Origin: JACJWR01 sp964556255
GTDB taxonomy: Bacteria > Actinomycetota > Actinomycetes > S36-B12 > UBA10799
DNA length: 7,058 nucleotides
Assembly (NCBI GenBank): GCA_964556255.1
Contig: CAZKVQ010000088.1
Coordinates: forward strand, 1-7,058
Reading direction: 5' to 3'
Positions 1-6,054 of the stretch are shown here, in pieces; position 1 is the first letter of the stretch; every line of letters begins with the position of its first letter. Under the pieces are notes generated by a model, which saw only the letters and a list, made by a program, of their open reading frames with translations, did no database searches and was not told where the DNA came from. Both the position numbers and the translations under genes were made by a program.

Positions 1-75
1 GGGCCGACGGAGGTCATCTTCTCCAGCCCAAAGGAGAAGCAGACTGAGGACTACATCTCAGGTCGCTTCGGGTAG
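1..75 (+). CDS. pstB: Phosphate ABC transporter ATP-binding protein PstB, 3' end only
   Basis: Frame 1 is open from the window edge to a TAG at 73-75 and encodes the last 24 residues of a protein ending TEDYISGRFG. This ending, preceded by a segment of the type GPTE-IF-P--K-TEDY, is the characteristic C-terminus of PstB, the cytoplasmic ATPase that powers high-affinity phosphate import with PstS, PstC and PstA. Only the tail is present, so none of the ATPase motifs can be checked. In most genomes pstB is the last pst transporter gene, which fits the fact that a different pathway begins right after it. The identification rests on the short but well conserved tail. Confidence 0.88.
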   Translation, partial: GPTEVIFSSPKEKQTEDYISGRFG

Positions 76-85
76 TCGATCCTCG

Positions 86-99
86 GGCGGACGGCCGCC
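86..99 (+). terminator. Weak hairpin after pstB, possible terminator
   Basis: GGCGG (86-90) and CCGCC (95-99) can form a 5-bp GC stem with an ACGG loop, 10 bases after the pstB stop. A TCGA repeat flanks it on both sides (76-79 and 101-104). There is no T-tract, so this would be a poor classical terminator. Actinobacterial terminators often lack T-tracts, so some attenuation is possible. In DNA this GC-rich such a small stem can also occur by chance. Confidence 0.3.
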
Positions 100-124
100 T
101 TCGAACGGTTACCGGCTCCTTGGG

Positions 125-130
125 TATTAT
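125..130 (+). promoter_or_regulatory. Possible -10 element of the export operon
   Basis: TATTAT differs from the TATAAT consensus at one position and is one of the few AT-rich hexamers in the gap after pstB. It would place a transcription start near 137 and a leader of about 40 bases before the TTG at 177. No convincing -35 box is visible at the proper spacing; the best, around 100-106, is poor. If it is real, the permease cannot start at the TTG at 120. Confidence 0.3.
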
Positions 131-176
131 CGGGAGCCAGTGCGGATCGGTATTTGTCGAAGGTCTGAGGTACGTC

Positions 177-965
177 TTGGCGTTGGCCATTCGCTCCAGC
201 GGTGCCACGCCGTTCCACAAACGGGCACTTATCTGGAGTTTCGCCCAGCGGGATCTCAAGTCGAGGTTCCGCGGCACCGCTATCGGCTGGGCCTGGTCCC
301 TGGTCGTGCCGCTGACCATGGTGCTGATGTACACGGTCGTGTTCTCCATCGTCTTCCGTGCGACGCCGCCGCCGCTGGGCAACGGCCGAAGCGGGATCTA
401 CGCGGTATGGCTGCTCATCGGACTGGTGACCTTCTCGTTCGTCACCGGTGCCATTAACACCTCCATGCCGGCGTTGCTGTCCTCCGGTCCGTTGCTGCAG
501 AAGGTCTACATCCCGGCGCACGTGCCGGTGCTCGGCTCTGTCGTGGCGACGTCCGTGCAGAGCGGCATCGAGTTCGTCATCATCTTCGTGATCCTCGGGG
601 CGCTGGCGAACGTTGGAGTGTCCTGGCTGGCGCTGCCGTTGATCGCGCTATTGCTCATCGCCTTCGCGGCGAGCGCGGCCGTCGCATTGTCGGTGTTCAA
701 CGTGTACTACCGAGACGTCGGCCAGATCACCGGAGTCTTCCTGCAGGTGCTGTTCTTCCTCACCCCCGTTATCTACCCAGCGACCCTGATCCCCGAGGAC
801 TGGAACGGGATACCTGTTCGTACCTTGATGGAACTCAACCCGATGGCCGAATTCGTGGGCGCCATCCGGCTGTCGCTGTATGACTTGCGCTGGCCGCCGG
901 CGGCCGCCTGGGGCTACATGCTGATGTGGACCGTGGTGATGTTCGCGATCGCGGTCTGGGTCTAG
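177..965 (+). CDS. Polysaccharide ABC exporter permease (Wzm/TagG type), C-terminal tail cut by TAG
   Basis: This is an integral membrane subunit of the ABC-2 family that, with its ATPase, moves lipid-linked glycan across the cytoplasmic membrane. It has a polar N-terminus with the family segment QRDLKSRFRGT (about residues 24-34), then six hydrophobic segments near residues 36-60, 74-95, 117-144, 148-173, 182-202 and 243-262. NVYYRDV (175-181), FFLTPVIYP (193-201) and LNPM (220-223) are typical of polysaccharide and teichoic acid exporters. The frame contains no early ATG or GTG. I prefer the TTG at 177 because GAGG at 167-170 sits 6 bases upstream. A TTG at 120 would add 19 residues but has no ribosome site. 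At 262 residues it is near family length but lacks the usual charged tail, because a TAG ends it at the last membrane residue. The ATPase gene follows 32 bases later. Confidence 0.85.
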   Translation: MALAIRSSGATPFHKRALIWSFAQRDLKSRFRGTAIGWAWSLVVPLTMVLMYTVVFSIVFRATPPPLGNGRSGIYAVWLLIGLVTFSFVTGAINTSMPALLSSGPLLQKVYIPAHVPVLGSVVATSVQSGIEFVIIFVILGALANVGVSWLALPLIALLLIAFAASAAVALSVFNVYYRDVGQITGVFLQVLFFLTPVIYPATLIPEDWNGIPVRTLMELNPMAEFVGAIRLSLYDLRWPPAAAWGYMLMWTVVMFAIAVWV

Positions 966-1001
966 CGGGCCAAGGGCCGCGATGTCGGGGAGGAGATGTG
1001 A
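963..1001 (+). other. Disrupted permease tail: in-frame TAG, then conserved C-terminal codons
   Basis: Past the TAG (963-965) the same frame reads RAKGRDVGEEM and stops at TGA (999-1001). A short arginine/lysine-rich tail ending in acidic residues plus a hydrophobic one is the usual cytoplasmic end of Wzm/TagG permeases after the last membrane helix. Reading to 1001 would give about 274 residues and a 4-bp overlap (GTGA) with the ATPase start, the normal coupled arrangement. One base change from TAC (Tyr), TTG, TCG or TGG would create this TAG. The 884-residue gene downstream also ends in TAG, so amber is a real stop codon in this genome. Confidence 0.75.
987..995 (+). promoter_or_regulatory. 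Ribosome binding site of the exporter ATPase
   Basis: GGGGAGGAG lies 2 bases before the GTG at 998; measured from its GGAGG core the spacing is about 4 bases. It is the strongest Shine-Dalgarno sequence in the window. It fixes the ATPase start at 998 rather than at the ATG at 926, which lies inside the permease coding region. The site is inside the disrupted permease tail, so ribosomes that stop at 965 terminate about 22 bases upstream of it instead of on top of the start codon. Confidence 0.8.
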
Positions 1002-2233
1002 GCGGCGTCGCCGTCCGTGCCACGGATCTGTCCAAGCGTTTCCGACTGCATCAGGAGCGGCGTCGGGCGCTGAAGGAACTCGTGGTGCGGGGTCGGCCGC
1101 CCAAACCGGAGGAGTTCTGGGCCCTGCAGGATGCCAGTTTCGAGATCCCGACCGGGTCCACTTTCGGGTTAATCGGCCACAACGGCTCAGGCAAGTCGAC
1201 CGCGCTGAAAGTGATCGCGGGGATCTACCGTCCGACCCGTGGCAAGGTTGAGGTCAACGGTGTTCTCTCCGCGTTGTTGGAACTTGGCGCCGGGTTCCAC
1301 CCAGAGCTCACCGGACGGGAGAACGTCCAACTCAACGGCACCATCCTGGGATTGTCCAGAAAGCAGATCGACTCCTACATGGAGGACATCATCGAGTTCT
1401 CCGGGATGGCGGAGTTCATCGACGTACCGGTCAAGTTCTACTCCAGCGGCATGTACGTCCGGCTGGGTTTCGCCATCGCGGTCAAAGTGGATCCGGAGAT
1501 CCTAGTCATCGATGAGGTGATCGCGGTGGGTGATGAGGACTTCCAGCGCAAGTGCTTCGAGTACATCCACGACCTCCGCCGACGAGGCTCGACCATCATC
1601 ATCGTCTCCCATTCGATGGGGCTGGTGGAGGATCTCTGTGACCAGGTGATGTGGCTCGACCGAGGTCGGGTGGCCGGCCTCGGCCCGGCGAGGGAAGTGG
1701 TGCACTCCTACCTCGGTCGGGTCAACGAGGCCGAGGAGGAGCGGGCGCAGGTGGCCGCCGCCGCAAACCCGCCCTCGGAACCCGTGGGCCCACCGCGACG
1801 GGGCAGCGGCGAGGTCATCACCACCGAATTGGCGACCCTGGATGCTGCTGGCACGGCGCAGCCATTCGCGGTCGAAGGAGAGGAGTTCGTGCTCCGGCTG
1901 CAGACCGAGGCGCGGGTGCCGGTAACCGACGCGGTGGCCAGCCTGACATTCATCAACGACGCGGGGGTTCCGATCGCCGGGTGCGGCTCGGGTGCCGGTG
2001 GGCCCCTGACCTTCGCGCCGGGACGTGACATCCTGCAGTTCCGGGCGGGCCGACTCCCGTTGCGGGCCGGCCAGTACCAGGTGGTGACAACCCTGTCGGC
2101 CGGCGGACACACCTACGACGAGGTCTACGAGGGGTTCCCTCTTGTAGTGCGCGGTTCGGGAACCCCGGAGCCGGGTCTGGTGGGGTTGTCCGGTGGTTGG
2201 CAGGTGCTGCCGCGTGCCGGCCCCTCGGAGTGA
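998..2233 (+). CDS. Polysaccharide ABC exporter ATPase with C-terminal Wzt-type glycan-binding domain
   Basis: This is a 411-residue cytoplasmic subunit that couples ATP hydrolysis to glycan export through the permease encoded just upstream. The ATPase domain covers about residues 4-245. It has Walker A GHNGSGKST (60-68), the Wzt/TagH-type ELGAGFHPELTGREN (95-109) in the Q-loop region, the atypical signature YSSGM (148-152) in place of LSGGQ, Walker B ILVIDE (168-173), D-loop VGD (177-179) and switch histidine SHS (H205). A proline- and alanine-rich linker (about 252-272) leads to a beta-rich domain of about 130 residues opening with GSGEV. The position, length and hydrophobic alternation fit the Wzt C-terminal domain, which in E. 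coli O9a binds the capped non-reducing end of the O-polysaccharide. The start is GTG with a strong ribosome site. A gap of 75 bases separates it from the next gene. Calling it Wzt rather than TagH or RfbE rests on the extra domain. Confidence 0.93.
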   Translation: MSGVAVRATDLSKRFRLHQERRRALKELVVRGRPPKPEEFWALQDASFEIPTGSTFGLIGHNGSGKSTALKVIAGIYRPTRGKVEVNGVLSALLELGAGFHPELTGRENVQLNGTILGLSRKQIDSYMEDIIEFSGMAEFIDVPVKFYSSGMYVRLGFAIAVKVDPEILVIDEVIAVGDEDFQRKCFEYIHDLRRRGSTIIIVSHSMGLVEDLCDQVMWLDRGRVAGLGPAREVVHSYLGRVNEAEEERAQVAAAANPPSEPVGPPRRGSGEVITTELATLDAAGTAQPFAVEGEEFVLRLQTEARVPVTDAVASLTFINDAGVPIAGCGSGAGGPLTFAPGRDILQFRAGRLPLRAGQYQVVTTLSAGGHTYDEVYEGFPLVVRGSGTPEPGLVGLSGGWQVLPRAGPSE

Positions 2234-2244
2234 GAGTTCGGCCC

Positions 2245-2271
2245 GATAAGCCCGGCCCGCTCGGCGTTATC
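2245..2271 (+). repeat. Intercistronic hairpin after the ATPase gene
   Basis: GATAAGCC (2245-2252) pairs with GGCGTTATC (2263-2271) with one bulged G at 2266 and a 10-base GC-rich loop. It begins 11 bases after the ATPase stop and ends just before the small ATG-led frame that precedes the next gene. There is no T-tract, so it is more likely to be an mRNA processing, stability or attenuation element than a strong terminator. Formation has not been tested by folding energy. Confidence 0.35.
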
Positions 2272-2275
2272 TAGC

Positions 2276-2308
2276 ATGGAAGGCGCCGTGAATCCACGAT
2301 CCCCGTGA
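2276..2308 (+). other. 10-codon upstream frame abutting the HAD gene start
   Basis: An ATG at 2276 opens a short frame (MEGAVNPRSP) that ends at TGA 2306-2308, immediately before the ATG of the 884-residue gene, in the same reading frame. The large gene has no Shine-Dalgarno sequence before its ATG, so start by termination and re-initiation at TGAATG is possible. The small ATG itself lacks a clear ribosome site. It may be chance. Confidence 0.25.
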
Positions 2309-4963
2309 ATGGCTGACAGTGAAAGGCCCCCCTTGCCTTCGATATCGACCGCTCCGCACAAGACCGGCAATACGGTCCTGGACACCGTCCTGGCCATGAT
2401 CGGACAGGGATTCACCAGGGTCGTGTCCTTCGATATCTTCGACACCCTCGCCTGGCGTTCCTATCGTCGGCCCACAGACGCCTTCTACGACCTGTATGCC
2501 TTCCACGGGGAACGCGGCCTGACAATCCCAGGTTCTGCCCGAACTTTCGCTGAAGCCAGGATCCTTGCCGAGGCTTCGGCGCGCGCCAACCGACGCGATA
2601 CCGGCCTCGGTACGGAGGTCAACCTGCACGACGTCTACCGCGAAGTGGCGCGGCTGCTCGCAGTCCCGGACATGGACGAGGCCGCGTTCGCCGCCTCCGA
2701 AGTCGCATTCGAAAGCACCATCCTGCATCCGGACACGGTCCTGCTCGACTTCGTGAAGTACCTGCATGACGAAACCGACGTGCAACTGGCGCTGACCTCG
2801 GACACCTACTTCACCCCGAAGGAGGTCACGCAGCTGCTCGTGGCGTGCGGCTATCCTGAGGACCTGTGGTCGCACGTCTTCTGCTCCAGCGCCATCGGGG
2901 TCGGTAAGGGCAGTGGCCTGTTCGATCGGGTCATCTCGACCTTCGGCTTCACCCCCGATCGGATCGTGCACCTGGGCGATAACGTGCAGGCGGATGTCCA
3001 CGGCGCTGGTGCCTCCGGGGTGAAGACGCTGCATTGGACCGTGGACCATGGGCAGCTCGACGAGATCAACTCATTCGAGACCCGAACCGAAGCGCCGAAG
3101 TCCCATGGCATCCCGGTCGCCGCCAACTACCTGCGCCGTGATCCGCTGCGCCTGGTGGAGGACGGTGCAGGTGGCCTCGTCGCGATGGATCGCGGACTGA
3201 CCGCCATGCGGTCGCGGATCGGAATGGGTGGCCGCGGGAACCCCAAGGGGAAGGGTGCCGGCACCCGGACACCGCAGTCGACCTGGGGCGAGATGTTCCT
3301 CGGGCCGGTGATGGACGGCTTCGCGAAGTGGGTGGCACAGCGGGCAGTGCAGGAGGGGCTGCCGGTGCTCTACTTCTTCCAGCGGGAGGGCGACTTCCTC
3401 TGCGAGTTGGTGTCCAACGCGATCAACGCCATCGGCGCTGAAGTACGCTGCCAGATCGTCCCGGTGAGCCGGTTCGCCCTGCTCTCGGCAGCCCACCAGG
3501 ACTTCGACGAGTCGTACCTTCGTGCGGTGGGCAGCTCCAGGCGGCCACCGAACGCCCGCACAATCCTGCGCAAACTCGGCTTCAGTACCACGCCGGCCGG
3601 CCTGGAAGAACTCGTGGAGAAGCCCTCGCTGACCCCCGACGAGTTGCAGCGGCTGTTCACGGCCCTGCTCACCCGGCCGGATCTGGTCGCCCGCGGGCAG
3701 TCGGAGTTGCGCGAGCGCCGCACCCGCACACTGCGCTTCATCAAGGACACCTTCGACCTGGATGCACCCGCCTTCGGTGTGGTCGACCTCGGCTGGGCGG
3801 GCTCGATCCAGGCTTCGCTCCGCGCCGGACTGACCGACAGCGGATACACCGGGGTCGTCTTCGGCTTCTACCTAGCGACAACGTACAACGCGGCCAAGAA
3901 CACGGCCTGGAACAACCGGATGGAGGGTTTGATCGGGAACCTCGGAGTCCCCCGGGACGTGGAGCCCCTGCTGCGCAACCCTGAGATCATCGAGCAGTCC
4001 TGTCTGGAGCGGGTCGGCAGCGTGGTGGGCTACTCGGAGGAGGGCCTGCCGCTGCGAGAGGAGACCGCGATTCCGCCCGCCCAATGGCGGGAGATCGCCG
4101 AGATCCAAGGGGGCGCGTTGCGCTACCAACGAGCGTCGTTGAGTCACGCCGTCAACCACAGCGGGTGCAGCCTGCTCAACGGATCCGCGGTCGACGCGGA
4201 TCTGATCACCGACATCGTCACCCGGATCACTGCCGCTCCCACGGCGGAGGAGTTGGAGATGTTCAAGGATTGGCGCCACGACGACAACTACGGCACCTCC
4301 GCCACCGAACGCATCCTGCCCACCTTCGTGCAACCGACCGGCAGCAAGGCCCGCCAGACCCTCACCTCCAAACTCACGCTGCGGGACCTCTTCTGGCAGT
4401 CCGGTGCGCAAGCCATCGAGGGGGTTCCGAGCGCGGCTGATGGAACCGACACGGTGCAACTGGAGATGCACGGATACGCTGTCGCGGATTCGGGCAGCAG
4501 CGTGGTGCTCTCCGAGGCCCTCGCGCTGCAGGATCAGGACGGCAAACTGGCCGCCTACGCATCGGTGGGGGGTGGCGGCATCGCGAAGGTGAGGTTGGCC
4601 ATCGTGGTGAACAGGGCCATCGTGCGGATGGTCCGGATCGTGGTCGAGACCGAGACCGGCGGGGAGACGATCGCGGCGGAGAGCCACTCGTGGTCCGGCA
4701 TCGTCAAGGACCCCACCACCCGCCTGCTGTCCCCCGAGCTCGCGCAGGTGCGCACCGGAGTTCTGAGGATCACCGTTCCGCTGCCCCCTGGCCCCAACGG
4801 TCAATCCCCCGACCTCGTGCGGGTGTCCCTCGACGCCGAGGTTCAGCCCTACCGCGCAGTGCAGGGTGAGGTCACGGACTTCGTCACCAGATTGAGTGCT
4901 CGCCGGCTGCGCGACGTGGGTTCGTTGGCCGGGCAGAAACTCCTCGACCGCTTCAACAAGTAG
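2309..4963 (+). CDS. Large multidomain HAD-like hydrolase, polysaccharide-cluster type (COG5610-like)
   Basis: The protein has 884 residues, no signal peptide and no membrane segment, so it is probably cytoplasmic. Residues about 37-245 form a HAD-like domain. Motif I is SFDIFDTL (D42, with Phe at the +2 position and D45), motif II is near T163/S164 in LALTSDT, motif III is K200 in GVGKGSG, and motif IV is GDN-x3-D (223-229). A Gly-rich linker (about 305-323) follows. A second conserved region (about 328-560) starts FLGPVMDGFAKWV and carries YFFQREGDFL (355-364) and VVDLGWAGSIQ (491-501). This pairing is familiar from uncharacterised HAD proteins of surface-polysaccharide loci. Residues about 690-850 are an unassigned beta-rich domain with a short basic helical tail. 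The substrate is unknown. The ATG at 2309 has no clear ribosome site; a TTG at 2333, with GAAAGG 6 bases upstream, is an alternative. The gene ends in TAG, 13 bases before the next gene. Confidence 0.85.
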   Translation: MADSERPPLPSISTAPHKTGNTVLDTVLAMIGQGFTRVVSFDIFDTLAWRSYRRPTDAFYDLYAFHGERGLTIPGSARTFAEARILAEASARANRRDTGLGTEVNLHDVYREVARLLAVPDMDEAAFAASEVAFESTILHPDTVLLDFVKYLHDETDVQLALTSDTYFTPKEVTQLLVACGYPEDLWSHVFCSSAIGVGKGSGLFDRVISTFGFTPDRIVHLGDNVQADVHGAGASGVKTLHWTVDHGQLDEINSFETRTEAPKSHGIPVAANYLRRDPLRLVEDGAGGLVAMDRGLTAMRSRIGMGGRGNPKGKGAGTRTPQSTWGEMFLGPVMDGFAKWVAQRAVQEGLPVLYFFQREGDFLCELVSNAINAIGAEVRCQIVPVSRFALLSAAHQDFDESYLRAVGSSRRPPNARTILRKLGFSTTPAGLEELVEKPSLTPDELQRLFTALLTRPDLVARGQSELRERRTRTLRFIKDTFDLDAPAFGVVDLGWAGSIQASLRAGLTDSGYTGVVFGFYLATTYNAAKNTAWNNRMEGLIGNLGVPRDVEPLLRNPEIIEQSCLERVGSVVGYSEEGLPLREETAIPPAQWREIAEIQGGALRYQRASLSHAVNHSGCSLLNGSAVDADLITDIVTRITAAPTAEELEMFKDWRHDDNYGTSATERILPTFVQPTGSKARQTLTSKLTLRDLFWQSGAQAIEGVPSAADGTDTVQLEMHGYAVADSGSSVVLSEALALQDQDGKLAAYASVGGGGIAKVRLAIVVNRAIVRMVRIVVETETGGETIAAESHSWSGIVKDPTTRLLSPELAQVRTGVLRITVPLPPGPNGQSPDLVRVSLDAEVQPYRAVQGEVTDFVTRLSARRLRDVGSLAGQKLLDRFNK

Positions 4964-4976
4964 GGATACCGCCGCC

Positions 4977-6053
4977 ATGCCGGACTTGCTGATGTACTCG
5001 ATGGCTGAGCACCGCTCCATCTGGGAGCCGATCCTGGACCTGGTGGAACCCTCCGCCATCATGGAGATCGGATCGGAGGCGGCCCATCTGACCGCGCTCA
5101 TCGCGGAACGGTCCGAGAGTGCGGGGTGCCGGTACGTCGTGGTCGAACCGCATCCGGGGGATGCGCTGCGAGCGCTTGCCGGCACCACGACGGTCCTCGA
5201 GATCGTCGAGGGCTACAGCCCGCAGGCCCTGGCAGAGCTGGCAGCCTGCGATGTCTACTTCCTCGATGGTGATCACAACTACGCGACCGTGGTGGGGGAG
5301 TGCCGAGCCATTGCGTCGACCGCCCGCGCTGCCGGCACCACGCCTGTGCTGCTGTTCCACGACGTGGGATGGCCCTGTGCCCGCCGTGACCTCTACTACG
5401 AACCCGAGCGACTGAAACCTGCTGATCGGCAGGAGTACAGCTACGAGTTCGGGGTGCTTCCCGGTCGGACGCAAGCCGGGCCGGGGGGCTTCTCCGGCGA
5501 GGGCGAGTTCGCCTTCGCGGTTTCCGAAGGAGGTCCACGTAACGGGGTCCTCACCGCCATCGAGGACTTCCTGGCAGAGGACGGCGACTGGGTCTTCGTC
5601 ACAGTCCCGGCGGTCTTCGGCCTGGGAGTGATGTACCCGGTAGCGGCCCCGTTCGCGGCTGAACTCGGAGCCCTGTTGAAGCCCTATGTCGATCAGCCGC
5701 TGATTGCGGCACTGGAACGCAACAGACTCGACAACTACCTGCGCGTGCTCGAACTGCAGACCGTGCTTGCGCAAGTCCAGAGTCAGCAAAGCGACTCGGA
5801 TGAGGTCCTGGCCCGCACCCAGGCAGAACTTGCCGAACTGACCGCTCGGGTCCCGCTGCTGGAGGCGAAACTGACGGCGCTGGCGAACGAATTGCTGGCC
5901 ACCAAGATCGCCCGCGAGTCCGCTCGGCCGCAGCCGCCGAGGACGGACTTCGGCGGCCGCCGTTCCTACCGCGCATTGGCCGTCGCCGAGAAGGCCCTGC
6001 GAAAGGTCCGCCCCGGCTATGTGCCGATGACCGACTTGATGGCCGATCGCTGA
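4977..6053 (+). CDS. Class I SAM-dependent methyltransferase with C-terminal coiled coil
   Basis: The protein has 358 residues. Residues about 14-215 look like a Rossmann-fold methyltransferase of the Methyltransf_24 type: SAM-binding motif IMEIGS (28-33), acidic post-I strand YVVVEPHPG (53-61), the DGDHNY motif (97-102) and the strand-end LLFHDVGW (125-132). Residues about 243-315 are Leu/Ala/Glu/Gln-rich with heptad spacing and only one proline (V-P-L at 292-294), so a coiled coil of about 70 residues is likely. A basic tail (RRSYRALAVAEKALRK) closes the protein. The acceptor is probably a sugar, inferred from the neighbouring exporter genes. I chose the ATG at 4977 because AGGGA (4962-4966) lies upstream; ATGs at 4992 and 5001 are less favoured. 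The gene is 13 bases after the HAD gene and so probably co-transcribed, and it converges on the minus-strand methyltransferase. Confidence 0.85.
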   Translation: MPDLLMYSMAEHRSIWEPILDLVEPSAIMEIGSEAAHLTALIAERSESAGCRYVVVEPHPGDALRALAGTTTVLEIVEGYSPQALAELAACDVYFLDGDHNYATVVGECRAIASTARAAGTTPVLLFHDVGWPCARRDLYYEPERLKPADRQEYSYEFGVLPGRTQAGPGGFSGEGEFAFAVSEGGPRNGVLTAIEDFLAEDGDWVFVTVPAVFGLGVMYPVAAPFAAELGALLKPYVDQPLIAALERNRLDNYLRVLELQTVLAQVQSQQSDSDEVLARTQAELAELTARVPLLEAKLTALANELLATKIARESARPQPPRTDFGGRRSYRALAVAEKALRKVRPGYVPMTDLMADR

Positions 6054-6054
6054 C

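Noticed and set aside
892..905. Perfect 14-bp palindrome GGCCGCCGGCGGCC
   Set aside because: It encodes the Pro/Ala-rich stretch before the last membrane segment, and GC-only palindromes of this size are expected by chance in such DNA.
963..965. General amber recoding (for example pyrrolysine) in this organism
   Set aside because: The neighbouring HAD gene and pstB both end properly at TAG, so TAG functions as a stop here; only site-specific readthrough remains possible.
926..997. Longer N-terminus for the exporter ATPase from the ATG at 926
   Set aside because: It would lie within the permease coding region, gives a Gly/Arg-rich leader unlike the family, and has no ribosome site, whereas the GTG at 998 has a strong one and the normal 4-bp overlap.
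2267..3049. 260-codon open frame on the minus strand
   Set aside because: Antisense to the clearly coding HAD domain; composition is unlike a real protein and there is no ribosome site or motif.
4896..4976. Longer start of the coiled-coil methyltransferase from the frame opening at 4896
   Set aside because: The extra residues overlap the HAD gene's last codons in another frame and look like a shadow; the ATG at 4977 has AGGGA at an acceptable distance.
3872..5188. 438-codon open frame on the minus strand
   Set aside because: It lies fully antisense to the HAD gene and the start of the methyltransferase, is rich in Arg, Gly, His and Asp without recognisable motifs, and is a usual by-product of GC-rich codon bias.
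4953..5789. 278-codon open frame on the minus strand
   Set aside because: Antisense to the methyltransferase whose motifs are unambiguous on the plus strand.
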